Assembly: GCF_019320115.1 (NCBI RefSeq)
Contig: NC_089597.1
Span: 116,938,000 to 117,001,999 of the forward strand
DNA: 64,000 bases
Source of the DNA: Miscanthus floridulus
Lineage: Eukaryota; Streptophyta; Magnoliopsida; Poales; Poaceae
Direction of reading: 5' to 3'
Under the pieces are notes generated by a model. The model saw only the letters and a list, made by a program, of their open reading frames with translations. It searched no databases and was not told the origin of the DNA. This document shows, one piece after another, positions 10,901 through 22,782 of this stretch; position 1 is the first letter of the stretch; every line of letters begins with the position of its first letter. Both the position numbers and the translations under genes were made by a program.

Positions 10901-12525
10901 CTAACGGCCACTGGCAGCTGGGACCCGCAGGTCAGCCGGGCCCGCTTGACAATGAGACAAAAAATAGAGGAGGCGGCTTGCTAGACGTGGACCGGTGGAG
11001 CTCGCTGACGGTGGTGTCTCCGGCGACGAGGATGGCACCAGCGTGACCACCTCGACCTCTCACATCGATTGACTTCCTAATCCTAAGCTCTACCGGCCTC
11101 TAGGTACGTCGGCCATGGCGCACGGTAGTGCGCGGCCGTGTTCTAGCTCGGCTGGATCGGTATTGATAGTAGCACCTTCACCCGAGCATCTACATGTGAC
11201 GGAGAAGGCTAGGCAAGAGCTAGGGAAGGAGGAGAGGAGTAGTGTTGTGCTAGCCACGGTGAGCTCTAACTCTGACGAGGTAACGGTCATGGCGACGGCA
11301 TCGGAATTGGCCAAAGGCCCTCACCTAAGGCTTGTCTAGCTTAGAGAGAATGTCGATGAGGTTTGTGGGGTGCTAGCAGAGCTCTGGGCAGGATATTGCT
11401 GGCTATGGTGCAGTGGCGAGCTTGCGCGAGCGTGGCGGAGCCAATGGCGACGACGGTGGTCCGCTGTGGCCGCTGCGGGAAGGCGAAGAGGAGGGAAAGA
11501 AATGAAATGAGGCGCTGGGAGTCACAGTGCGCGCTGGGGCTTCAATTGGCGTGCTCTGGCCCAACGTGGCCTGCGTGGTCAGGATGTTAGCGACGCGCGG
11601 CGCCATGCGGCGCTGAAAATCTGAACCGGTCAGGTACTGTAGCTTCCATTCAGTTAGGCCATCTAAGCCTAACAGCGATACTTGACGACGATAAATATTC
11701 TAATCCATTGATCATTAGCGAAAATAGTCTAAATGAAAGTCATAGCCCTTCCTCCCATCTTCAACTTCTATTAAAGGACCAAGGTCTAAATCTCAACCGA
11801 TGCAGAGTAAAATCATGCCAAAGTTGAGTACATGAAACTGAAATTTCATTTGTGACTTAGAAAATTTTCATAGTCTCCAAATAGACCTCAAAACTGACTT
11901 GTGGGCCCTTTTTGAGAATGTTCTGTACATTTTCATGACTTGACCCCAAAACAAAGTTTGTTCTATATGTAATTTTCTACAACTTTGCTTTAGGTTGCTC
12001 AGACATGCAAATACTCTAAGCTACACTTTTTAAATAGTCAAACAAAAGAGTCCTAGGGGTCAACACAAGTCAGACCATTACTTAGAAGCATAATTAGGCA
12101 ATATGGTCAACATGAACATTGTTCCTAATGACATTCTAAGTGTAGCTAAGTTGTTTAAGAGGATAATTAGCCACACCACACATTGATCACACAAAATCAA
12201 GCATCACATGTATTGAAACAAGGAAGAACAAGTGAAATGTTACTTTTGTTTAAAAGCCATGTTTCATATGTTTCATGAGTTTGTTGCATAGTACTAACTA
12301 ACCATGTTACTAAAGTATGTGACACATTTCAAGAGTGAGTTGCACATGTTGCACTTGAGTGTTGCACACTATTCATTTCATAAAGCAAACACACATGGAA
12401 TAGAACAATGTGTTGCAATGTTTCAAAAGCATGTTTCAACAATCCAAGCTCATGAATGGATGAATGATGCTCATGTTTATGAAATGCCAGTGCAAATGTG
12501 GAAGCCAAACACCTGGGGTGTTACA
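7954..12525 (-). mobile_element. Very long solo LTR (about 4.57 kb)
   Basis: The right edge reads ...CCTGGGGTGTTACA, the reverse complement of the TGTAACACCCCAGG start seen in many grass LTRs, so the LTR lies on the minus strand. GGGCC follows it at 12526-12530 and also precedes it at 7949-7953, a 5-bp target duplication. The left edge begins CGTCGTAGAACC, where TGTCGTAGAACC would be expected; a single T-to-C change would explain it. No primer-binding site, polypurine tract or coding domain was found inside, so the most economical reading is a solo LTR left by recombination between two LTRs. A GC-rich block near 10915-11620 and long AT-rich flanks are typical of a long LTR with an internal promoter region. 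Confidence 0.65.
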
Positions 12526-12530
12526 GGGCC

Positions 12531-12751
12531 AAGTCCCCTACTAGTTCCTACCTCTTGCATCGATGGCTGAGCATGGAGGCACGGCGCGTAATAACCAGAT
12601 GGAGCTGCCCTGCCCATCGAGGTGGCCGACCCCGAAATCACGATCGCGCTCAGGCCTCGATGCCGGGTAGTACATTATTGTTTTGGCCTTTTGAGGAACC
12701 AAATGTAGTAGAGTGGAGAGATTATTTGAGGTAGGGATGTAGCACAATCAT
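12531..12751. other. Short spacer between solo LTR and MULE
   Basis: About 220 bp with no recognisable gene. It is the left flank of the Mutator-like element. Confidence 0.4.
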
Positions 12752-12884
12752 GGAGGTAGCACTCAAACTATGATTTTTTTATTTTTAACACTTTTATAAA
12801 ACTATTTTCAAATCTTACACTGTTAATTTTTTTTCCAAAACTAACAGTTTTGGCCGCACCTATTGCGGTGGCATGGCAAAATCA
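12752..12884 (+). repeat. MULE left terminal inverted repeat
   Basis: It aligns with the reverse complement of 22783-22917. Shared blocks include TATTTTCAAAT, AATTTTTTTTCCAAA and GGCAAAATCA, with indels in the T-runs. Confidence 0.75.
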
Positions 12885-13049
12885 AGCCGCCGCGCCATGC
12901 ATGGGGGTGCGGCTTGGGTGCCAATGTGGCAATGACCCGGCCCGCTAGCCGCTGATGTGGTAGGCATTGCCGCGCCACGGATCAGGGCACGGCAGTGCTG
13001 CACCACCAATCATGGTGTGGAAGCACCAAATAGAGGCCTGTGGCCTAGT

Positions 13050-13445
13050 CTCCCTTTCCTCCCTCTCTCTTTGACTCACTCTACGCCCGCATAGCACCCA
13101 TCGTCGCGCCACTCAGCACCCGCCGCTGCGCTTCCCCCACCGCCAGCCCTACTCCCACCTGCTTCCTCCATCCCTATTGTCTCCCTCTCTCTGTCTTGCC
13201 CTCTCTCACTCCCTCCCTGTCTCCCCACTGCCCCACTGCCCCTCCCCATCGCCGATGTGGCTACCGCTCCCTATTGCACCGCCTCCCTCTCTCCCCATCC
13301 TCTCCCTCCCCTGCCACCCCATATCCTAAACCCTCCTCCAACTTTGGGCGTAGAAGAAGCCCGTCGCCGATCGCCAGGAGAAGCTCGCCGCCAGCCAGCC
13401 ATTGCCGTCGGCAGCCAGCTCGTCGCCTTAGGTGGATTGGGGTGA
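13050..13445 (+). promoter_or_regulatory. CT/GC-rich leader of the transposase gene
   Basis: Pyrimidine-rich sequence (CTCCCTCTCTC-type) with high CpG lies between the left terminal repeat and the transposase. It resembles the 5' leader of grass MULE genes and mirrors the leader next to the right terminal repeat. No TATA box is obvious. A likely leader intron follows. Confidence 0.4.
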
Positions 13446-13559
13446 GCCCCAATCTCCCGCTGTGGTTTGTAGAGTTAATCCTCTTGTGCATTTGTTGCTT
13501 CAATATAATTGTTGTTAGCTCGGGTTAGGATTCAAAATTAGTTTGACTGAATAATGATT

Positions 13560-13800
13560 TCTATAATTAGTCAATAAAATTGGTTAGTAAAGTTAGCTAG
13601 ATAGGTATAGTTAGTGAAGTTAGTATACTTGGTTAGTACAGTTAGTTAGTATAGTTAGTATAGGTACTAATATTAGTTTAGTTAGTGTATTTAGTATTGT
13701 TAGTTCATATAGTGAGTTAGAATTGTTGTTTTAGGTATTAATATTAGATTAGTTAGTTTTTTAGTTAGTGTAAGTATTAATACTAGATTAGTTAGTAGGC
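13560..13800 (+). repeat. Imperfect TTAGTTAGT tandem repeat
   Basis: Some 240 bp are made of variants of AGTTAGT / TTAGTATAGTTAGT. It sits in the presumed leader intron just before the transposase start. Confidence 0.8.
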
Positions 13801-13847
13801 ACGACGATTTTGACAACTTGATGAAGCTTCTTGAAATGATTTTGTAG

Positions 13848-16624
13848 ATGGATTATTGTGTCAGAGTTTTTTATAGAGGAAGTGTTAGGAAAGAAGATGG
13901 TATGTTTGAGGATATGGAAGAAGAATTGGAATTGTTTGATGAACCTCCTAGCTTCAGTGATCTTTGTGTCCATTTAAAGGGAAAGTTTGGCATTGATTTC
14001 ACATTGAAGGGGAGGTTTGATAGTGGAAAGACTAGGGCACACTACATGATGATGCCCTTGCACGACCATGCTTCACTGGTCCTGCTACAATAGGGTAATC
14101 CAAGGTTCCAATGTGCCCATGGTTGAGGTGGTGGTGGAGAATGGGTACATGATGCATGGTCTCTAGGACGGGCCGTCCTTCGATGGTGATACTCAACAAG
14201 AATGTGGGGTCCATGTGGAACCAACTATGGGTACTATGGATTTGGATGGTCAGTTGACACACGAGCAGCTTCATTCAACTCCAATGGCAGTCGATGATTC
14301 AAGACGGTTCTCAGTAGGCTATATAAGCAATGACTACGATGTGAACGAGTTTAAACAGAAAGAGGAGTAGGAGTAGGAGGATAGGATCGATGATGTAGTT
14401 AGCAGTGATTCAGATGATTCGGATGATGACTAAGGAGGTAGAGATGCTATGCCAACACTGGTTGATGCTATGCCAGTACCGGTTCATGCTATGCCATTAC
14501 TAGTACCAACTGATGTACTTCATGCTATGTCGGCTCAGGGAAGACTAGTCACAGATTTGCCAGAGGATGATACTCCCTATGATTCATGGGCTAGAATTAG
14601 TGAAGCACAGCAGTACATTCCACCATATCCTTACACAACGACAGAGCTTATGCAACTAAGGTCGATGAACATACCTTTTAGTGGCGTTCCAAACTATAGG
14701 GATGTCAGCATGAGGGATATGCCGGTTTGTGACACCGGTCTACAGATGTGTAGGAAATCATTGTATGACCATGAGAATATAATCCTTAGCAAGGGGATGA
14801 TATTTAATACAATGTCAGAGATGAAACTATTCCTTAAAGATTATGCTGTCTATCACCATTAGCCGTACACCATCACTCATTCGGACCAAGAGTTGAGATA
14901 CCACGTGATTTGCAAAAATGGTTGTATGTGGAGGTTAAATGCACAAAAGAGATAGAGTGATGGCAAGTGGAGGAGGGGTCCAACCCCACACTTGCCTATC
15001 AAATAAGAGGAAGGAAAATCATCAGCAGCTCACTGCACATTACCTTACTCGTCGTATATTGGTGCTCGTCGTATATTGGGGCTTGTTGATAACAATAACG
15101 ACATTTTGGTGTATTCCTTACAATAGTCCATATCCGGATTCGTTAAGTATGATGTGAAGTACAGAAACACTTGCCGTGCTAAGCAAATTGCCCTGGCAAT
15201 TTGTTGGGGTAGCTGGGAGGAAGTGTACAACAGGGTTCCCTGAATATTGTGTGCAATGAGTTACTATTACCCTGGCTTGAAATGGTTTATAGACACTAGA
15301 GGGATGTTTTTCTAGGACCCGTTGAGGCATGTCCTGCATCATGTGTTCTGGTCGTTCGTGTAGACCGAACATGCATTCTAATATTGTCGGCCAGTCATAC
15401 TTGTTGATGGCACTTTTTTGACCGGAAAGTACAGGGGCACCTTGATGATGGTTGCTGCTGTTGATACAAAGGACCAGATCGCACCCATGGCTTTTGCTTT
15501 GGCAGAGGGAGAGAAAAATGAATCATGGTCATGGTTCATGCGGCATCTACGTGTACACGTGCTTGGCCCATCTTGCACTATATGTTTGATCTTGAACCAT
15601 CACACAAGGCTTCTGAATGTTGTAGATGAACATATCGAAGGGTTCCCGCCTCTAGTGCATAGATGGTGCATGCGACATTTTGACTCTAATTTCTAGCAGC
15701 GTCAGAGGAAGAAGGAGGTTTGTGACAAGGTAAGGGCTCTATGTTGTGTACGTACAGAGCACCAGTTCAAGGAGACAAAGAAAGACTTGACAAGATGCTA
15801 AACCAAGCGGACAAGGCCTGGTTAGAGGGGTAGATGGAGCATAAGGCTAAGTGGGTGTTAGCATATGATGAGGGTGGTTTTAGGTATGGCATCATGACCA
15901 CCAACTTGTCAGAGTCTTTCAACCATGTATTCACCGGAGTTTGATCGTTGCCAGTGTCTGGAATTATTGAGTTCTCGTTTCACAAGTGCAACGAATATTT
16001 TGTCAAGAGGTGGGAAATTGCGTAGAGGAATCTAGGTGAGCTTGGGCGATTTGGAAAGGCCGGAAGAGAACATTTGAAGGATGCCGAGGAATTAGCCAAG
16101 CAGCATACCGCCGAGCATTGTGGACCTGCCCGACAAATCTTTGTTGTACGAGGAAAGGGTGGCACAAGCTTGGGCAGCAAACGTTATGGTGGACGAAACT
16201 ACCGAGTTGATCTTGACAAAGAAGAGTGCACTTGCAACATCCCTCAGATCATGCATGCCCCTTGCTCTCACATGATCACGGCCTGCAGGGTCTGTAGATA
16301 TGACTACGAGGGTCTGCCACATGTCACCCTTGTATCTCCATTCCAACACCATTAGTATTTGGGAGAGGAGCTTTGAGTCGTACCTTGACCCGACATAGTG
16401 GCCCCCTTATCATGGTTTCGACTATGTGCCACTTCTAGATCTAATGAAGGTAGGGAAGGGTAGGAGCAAGAAGAAGCAACTCAAGGGCGACATGGATGCT
16501 ATGAGAGGATACGGCAAAGACAAGTACGAGGGGAGACTTCAACGAGATCCGTGGTAGGAATCTTTGCTCCGTTTGCAAAGAACTAGGTCACAAGGCTAGC
16601 AGGCACAGAAGACAAGGGCAATAG
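13848..16624 (+). pseudogene. MURA-like MULE transposase, decayed
   Basis: Translated pieces in shifting frames line up with a MURA-type transposase. They comprise an N-terminal region from the ATG at 13848 (MDYCVRVFYRGSVRKEDG), an acidic linker, a MuDR zinc-binding segment near 14900 (YHVICKNGCMWRLNAQKR), and the MULE catalytic domain at about 15385-15700 (VDGTFLTGKYRGTLMM). A SWIM finger follows near 16228-16275 (CTCN...CSHM), then a terminal zinc-knuckle-like CSVCKELGHKASRH before TAG at 16622-16624. The first Asp (15406-15408) and the Glu (TNLSESFN, 15912-15914) of the DDE triad are present. The second Asp, expected in SDRHAG-like sequence, reads Asn (15595-15597). The last knuckle residue is His instead of Cys. 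Many in-frame stops (for example near 14164, 14367 and 14860) and at least two frameshifts make it inactive. It would act in the nucleus on the element ends. Confidence 0.85.
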
Positions 16625-16846
16625 GTGCATATAGCACACATTATATTCTATTAATGTTATTGTTTGTTATGCTATTTAAATTTGCTATGTTAGTACCAAT
16701 TATGATATTCATCTATTCTCTCATTTTGCATAATAGTTTATCAATGTTCCTTTTACATTTACTTTGTTTTTATGCACTAATATTCCATTATATTGTATTA
16801 ATCTTAATATTTGTTCTAACACATCCATTTCAAAATTTGAACCAGG

Positions 16847-19466
16847 ATGGGGATCATCATCCGCAACACCCCCTTCTTGAGGTACACTATGACAAGGACC
16901 ACTGAGCAAAGCACTTGTTGGAGCTTCAGGAGGCCTTGCTACCTCTTAGACTATGCAAGCACCAGCCGCACCGCTGGGATGAGCGATACAAGCTGTACAT
17001 ATGGTGTGCCAGCTTCCTTGAGGTCGTCCGAATCTTCAACACTAGGCTACTGATCCTTGACCCCACACTTCTCACTGCAGCTGTGGATAGGTAAGATTTT
17101 ATTTAAGTTTGTTCAACTTTACAGGACTAATTTCTCTCATTGTTTTAACTAAAACTTCTCTTTTTGAATTATAAACCCATAGGTGGAGGCTAGAGACCCA
17201 CACCTTCCACCTTCCTTGCGACGAGATGACTATCACGATGCAGGATGTGAAGATGATTCTGGGTCTGCGGTTGGGGGTCTTCTAGTGACTAGGATCCTTG
17301 ATAACGATCACCGGATGGACTTGGTAGAGCAATTCTGTGGCAGAAGGCCACCCAAGGACGAGGGTGCTAAGAAAGCCAAGTAAGTAAACCTATGATGTTA
17401 GTTCATTTTGACAATCCATCTTTCTCATTGTCTATTAAAAATTTTAGGAAAACATCCGGTGTTAGTTCGATGTCGATAACAGAAAACTTCGAGGCACCAC
17501 TGCACCTAGAGGTTCCAAAGATGAGATTGAGAGGTATGCTAGAGTGTGGTTGTGGCACTTCTTAGGCATCTTCCTCTTCCCTGACGCGTCGAGTAACACC
17601 ATTAGCTAGCCCTTCCTCAACATACTGAGCCAGCCATGGGAGAACATAGGAGTGTATAGCTAGGGTAGCGCGGTCCTAGCATGGACCTATCGTCAGCTCT
17701 GCATTGCCTGCCGTCGCACTATAGCGAACACCAACCTAGGAGGTGCTCCCACCTACTACTGGTTTGGTGTTGGGAGCGATGGCCAGTTGGGAGGCCCATT
17801 GTTCACCATTTACCTATAAGTGCATCAATTTTTTATTTACCTAAAACTTGACGCCACACTTTTGACTGACTATCCTGTTCAATGCAGCCATGGAATCACG
17901 TTGACGTATGACCGAGTCCTCTGTACATCTGCAGGACGTGGAGGTAGTGAGAGGGAACCTGAAGTGGCGGTACAGGCAGTACTCAGACACGCTGGATGTC
18001 CTGACACGGCACCAGGTTACGACCACTTTGATCATGCAAGGCGGTGTTGTTGGTTTTCATTATTCCCAAAACCTAACTTTAGTTACCTAAATTTCAGGTG
18101 ACTTGGTGTCCTTGGTCTTGATTTGAGCTGGAGGGCTATCTGAGTCCTCACACTAAGGAAGAGTCATAGGAGTGTCTTTGTAACATGCCACTAATTTTCT
18201 TCCATGTGGTCTAGATGCACTACCCTATAAGGGTGTACAGGCAGTTCGAAAGATTGTAGCCATGCCCACTGCCGCTGTACACAACCAAAAAAAAGTTGCA
18301 TAGGTGCGATGACAATAACATAAACATTTAACAGTCATGTGCATATATACAACCACTAACTTACGTGTTCATTGCAGGTACGATCGAAGGAACATGTACA
18401 AGGAGAACAGTTGGGCTGTGACGCACCATGGGTACATCTAGGACTGGGAGAATAGGCAAAGGTTCCTAATCACCAAGACACCACCGCATGACCAACACAC
18501 CTTCGATGAGTACCTCCAATGGTTGCATAGGTCTACCCGAACACATATCCATGAACCCTTCACTGACCACGCAATTGAAGAGGACGAGTCAGACGCAGAT
18601 GATGTCGAGGATGCGTATGACGTCGCGACTAGGCAGGGGACATGGCCCAAGAGAGCTCCGCTATAGAGATATGTGGTAACGAATTTGAATTCATTGACAC
18701 CTACTCCTCTATGTTGCTAATACCTGTAGTAACACGAACATACCTTAATTATGTGCGCAGGCCACACGTTTGTCAAGTCTCTCAAACGAAGCAACCTACC
18801 GACTTCACGAGACTAGCAATGAGTTGTAGGGCATTCTACACATGTTTGTCAAAGTACAATCTTTTCCCATTGTAATTACATATATGTTCGATACGGCTTG
18901 ATGACTTAAAAGGCTAATCATTCCTTCTCATCTCATTATGCAGAAAGTGAGGAGGACCTGTAGGAAGCTGGCTCTGAAGCTCAGCTGTGTCGACACTCTA
19001 TGGGTGCCAGCCTACGAACCGGGGGTGTCTAGTCCTTTCCCTTTGAGCACTTTGCCGACAGCAGCTGGTTCATCGGACTCGATGGCTGCTGGGGCCTCTT
19101 CTGTTCGTACACCCACCCGTGAAGGCAAGGGTCCTATAGAGGACAAGGACGACGAGGATGATGACGAGGACAACAATGATGACGCAGAGTATGATGAGAT
19201 TGGGATGTCTCAGCTTTACGGTGCACTGTTTCCTACATAGTACGACGAATAGGTACTTCAAACAACTCTTGGACATATATGTTACAAATTTAGGGACTCT
19301 AAGTGCTAATGCATATAATCTACTTGCAGGGTACTAGCTACACGCAACAATTTAGACGGTACACCGCCAGCGTGACCGCACAGACATTGGGTTCACTCCT
19401 AATGTGCTGCCTTCACCTCCAAAGAGGCAACGGCGTCCGCGGTACCCATATACTCCTAGGGAGTAG
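16847..19466 (+). pseudogene. Plant mobile domain (MAIN/MAIL-like) protein gene in MULE, decayed
   Basis: Exon-like blocks separated by GT-AG introns read as a plant-mobile-domain protein. They include RWDERYKLYIWCASFLEVVR and LLTAAVDR (about 16960-17092), WRLETHTFHLPCDEMTITMQ and DVKMILGLR (17183-17270), MDLVEQFCGRRPPKDEG (to 17380), and WLWHFLGIFLFPDASSNTIS...AVLAWTYRQLCIACRR...GAPTYYWFGVGSDG (17540-17815). C-terminal blocks at 18375-18665 and 18945-19245 follow, the last with a long Asp/Glu run, and the gene ends in PPKRQRRPRYPYTPRE before TAG at 19464-19466. The aminotransferase-like plant mobile domain is shared by MAIN/MAIL1 silencing proteins and by plant transposons. Frameshift (near 17275) and numerous stops show decay. 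It lies 220 bp after the transposase on the same strand, so it could have been a second gene of the element rather than a random capture. Confidence 0.75.
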
Positions 19467-20332
19467 GACTTCTTTAGGATGACATAATGCACTTGTATTT
19501 GGACCCATGTACTTATGGAACATGTAGTATATCGAGTCATGTCAAACTTATGTATTGATGAACTTGTGTCGAACTTATGACTTGCTGAATTTATGTCGAA
19601 CTGAGGTAGTCTCTTAGTATTGTTGAACTTGTACACTTAACCTTTCTGGTTACTTTTTTGTTAAACCGGCATGATGAAACATCTTGTCTACTGTGACAAC
19701 ACAACAGAAGTCGCAGGATTCTTTTCCTGTTGTCTATTTGACCACCGTGCCATGGCTGGTGGCACGTCAGCCTTGCCGCGCCATGCCTAGTGGCGCGGCT
19801 TCCTTGCCGTGCTGTGGCTTCTGGCGTGGCTGCCCTAGGCTGGGCGCTGGGCCTGAGTCCCTTCTACCAACTGCACCAGGCTGGGCGCTATGGCTGAGTC
19901 GCTTTAAATGCAAATTAATGAAATTGCTTGGAGACTAAATCACAGGTCTGCATAGAGAATTTAACGAAGCAACTTTTACATGGATACAAGGTACAACAGT
20001 TGCATTGTCATGTGACCATCTCGCAATAATGCTAACCGAAAAGTTGAGTACATGGAAAGAGTGCATCCGTACATTGAAAATGAAAGAGATGCGAAAGAAA
20101 TACAACACATCTGATACATAGTACACTAGTCGTCACATGGGCATCCAAAGTTCGGTAAATGGATACATAGTACATTACATAGGTACAATACATGAAAAGT
20201 TCAAATGAAACACTAGATAACATGATGAAAGTTCTAACACATAACAACATTGTTCGTTACTAAAGCATGGAACTACCAAATCTAAAGCATGGAACTACCA
20301 CACGGCGCAAGCAGAAATCCTCAGTCCGAAAC
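19467..20332. other. Region between convergent MULE genes
   Basis: No gene seen. At 19740-19890 it holds repeated GCCGCGCCATG / GGTGGCACG motifs like those just inside both terminal repeats (12870-12990 and 22640-22800). The rest is AT-rich and probably serves as 3' UTR of the two convergent genes. Confidence 0.5.
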
Positions 20333-20392
20333 ATACTAAGTAAGCAACTCATCGTTCGAGTATCAATCCTCTACCACAACCTCGTTGCTATG

Positions 20393-20608
20393 GCTAGGCT
20401 CACCTATATTGCCTTGATCTGCCTGACGCCTGTAGTAAGTAGCCTCCACTTAATCTGTGGCCTGAGACAAGAACGCGTCCTCCTCCGCCTCGTTCATGTG
20501 GCTAGGATCACCCGCATTGCCCTGATCTACCTGTCGCCAGTAGTAAGTGGCCTCCGCTTCATCTATGGCCTGAGACAAGAAGGCGTCCTCCTCCGCCTAC
20601 AAGCCCAC
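20393..20608 (-). repeat. 108-bp tandem repeat in GRF gene
   Basis: Two adjacent copies with a 108-bp period (GCTAGG at 20393 and 20501) encode an in-frame 36-residue unit around EEDAFLSQA and YYWRQVDQGNAGDPSH. An exact multiple of three suggests expansion while the frame was still read. Confidence 0.75.
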
Positions 20609-20737
20609 CTCTGCTAGAGCGAGGAGCTCACTCAGTCTGGCAGCGTCGTCATCCTCCTCCTCCACCTGCAAGCCCGCCTCTACAATAGCGATGACCTCGC
20701 TCAATCTGTCAGTGTCGTCCTCATCCTGGCCCCCTCA
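20600..20737 (-). repeat. 69-bp tandem repeat in GRF gene
   Basis: Two copies (CAAGCC at 20600 and 20669) diverged by scattered substitutions. The period is 23 codons and it lies directly next to the 108-bp repeat. Confidence 0.65.
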
Positions 20738-22206
20738 TCGACCTCCACAATTTGAGATAGCACGGGGCATCCACCTCTCATTCTGTGCTCATGTAACTTC
20801 TTTTCCTAAAACCTTGCATGGTCCATCTCTACAGCATGGTCCTCACTGCATTCAATCTCTTCATGTATAAAATGCAACCAGTTAGCAACTTGATTATATT
20901 AAATTTAAAAGCAGGCAACGAAAATAACAAGTCTTTCAATCACTCACTGGCACATAATGCACCAACATGGTCGTTCAAGACCTACATCTGTACTCTTGCC
21001 TCCTTCCTTGCCCTCTCCTCCTCTGCCTTCCTCTGTCTCTCCAACCTCCATTTGTCCCACCTAACACCTATCGGGTTACGAAAACCATGCTGTCTAGCAA
21101 ACTCACGCATCTCCTTCTTCCGCTGTTTAACGAAGAGGTCGACGAACTGAGGTTAGTATCCCATCTTCCGTGCAATTACTTGCTTCCCCTTCATTTCATC
21201 CAAGAACTTAGCTTGACCATCACAAGATTCCCACTTGCATTTCCTAGTGCTCTATTCAAACGAAAAATTAGATCATAAGTATTTGTAGAAGAAAAATACG
21301 ATTTCATGTTTTCCACAACAATAACAAACCTCATCATAGTCAACCATATGGCCGCACCAATGGACGATTCCAAGCTCCGAAGGGACTAGGCTGTAGTTGG
21401 CTTTAAGACCACATTCGCACATGACAGGAGGTGCTTCGAAGATTATCCTTTCTTTCTTCTTTTCCTTTGCCTTTGGTCCCTCCGGCCATTGATTCTTAGG
21501 ACCATAGAGCCACTCCTTGAAACGACACTTTGCAAATGCAAACACCTAAAAGAGGTGACATTAGTACATGAACACATATAGCTCAACATTTCAACAGATA
21601 CACTTTCCACTTACTTCATGCTTGTTTGGACACACAAACTCCAACGTATTCTCAGGGTTTATCACAGTTCGATCTCTGCAATCGTATAGAGGAGGTTCCT
21701 CGAGTCGTCTAACTGCGGCTAGGTGCTTCTCCTTAGCTGTCATTTGCGGGGGGGGGGGGGGGTACAGGGAGGTGGAACCCACCGCTCGAAGTGCTCACGT
21801 TGATGTCTCCCTCTCCACCAATCGTCGAAAAGGAGGTACCTTGGGTCAAACTTGTCTGGACCGTCGATCCACTGAAAGAAAAAGCACCTCTCATGGGTCT
21901 ACACAACAAGATTCTAAAAAATATTAGTAACCTACTAACACAAATGAAGAAAAAAGATACAGAAAGAATTACTTATATTAAAATGACTGCATGTGTAGAA
22001 GCAACGCGCAGCTGTGTCTGGATGTCTTGATTGAAACACGTCAGCCGGGATACCACAGTCACAGTTAGGGACAGGGAGGTCAGGAGGGACGGGGACATCT
22101 TTGCAAGACGCGTCGGGGTATAATTCTCTAGGACGGTCTCGTTTTTGCCAAAACTTCTCCCGATACATGTCTTGCATCTAACAAAACGGTTATAATTTAA
22201 CACCAA

Positions 22207-22782
22207 TCAAAACATCATAAATTAATGTAAAGGAGAACCATTTGCATGAAAACTAAGAAAATATAACCTACACTTACGAACAAAAATTTACCTTACACTA
22301 AACATGGTAAACAATGTTCTAACTAACCAATTAACCTTAACATTGATAAAATGAAACTAATATTTTCCTCCAAACCCTAGCTACCCATAGTTCCCAAATA
22401 TACTTTTCCTCCAAACCCTAGCTACCAATGCTAATATTTGAATCGACCATTCAAACAACAAATAAGACCATCGTTACCTTGACCGAGGCCGAGGAGAAGC
22501 TTGGGGCAGGTAGGGAGGGAGGCGGGAAGGGAGGGCCGGGCGGCGGGCGGCCTCGGAGGAGGCGGGAGGTGGCGGCGCGGGCGCCTGGACCGGCGTCTAG
22601 GTCTTTTCGAAGTAAGGCAGAGAGAGAGGGAGGGAGCCTACGGCGCGGCGTTAAGCCGGCCCTTCCGCGCCGTGCAGCGTGGCGTGGTGCCACCATGCCC
22701 TGATCGGTGGCACGGCAGCCCGACCACGTCAGCGGTCAGCGCCGCGGCTGACTGCCACGGTGGCACCCTCGCAGCGACAGTG
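22207..22782 (-). promoter_or_regulatory. GC/CT-rich leader of the GRF gene
   Basis: On the minus strand this is a pyrimidine-rich, CpG-rich leader (CTCCCTCCCTCTCTC-type at about 22620-22640), like the one beside the left terminal repeat. A repeated TCCTCCAAACCCTAGCTACC block lies at about 22370-22425. It is presumably the promoter and 5' UTR of the GRF gene. Confidence 0.4.

Larger units (their letters stand above)
20333..22206 (-). pseudogene. GRF zinc-finger protein with coiled and repeated tail, MULE cargo, decayed
   Basis: On the minus strand the first recognisable exon reads MQDMYREKFWQKR...VPNCDCGIPADVFQSRHPDTAARCFYTCSHF, and after an intron CFFFQWIDGPDKFDPRYLLFDDWW. This is a complete GRF-type zinc finger (C-C-G, FYTC, CFFFQW). 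Further exons give VCPNKHEV, MCECGLKANYSLVPSELGIVHWCGH (a second Cys/His cluster), a Lys/Arg/Glu-rich helical stretch (RWDKWRLERQRKAEEERARK) and a tandemly repeated C-terminal part ending near 20333. Several stops (near 21144 and 20990) and frame changes occur in the 3' half. GRF fingers bind single-stranded or structured nucleic acid in other proteins; the role here is unknown. A 15-bp G run (about 21748-21762) falls inside an exon and encodes a Pro run on this strand. Confidence 0.7.

Noticed and set aside
11115..11590. Overlapping GC-rich ORFs on both strands as genes
   Set aside because: They lie inside the solo LTR, have no domain, and both strands are equally open, as expected from composition.
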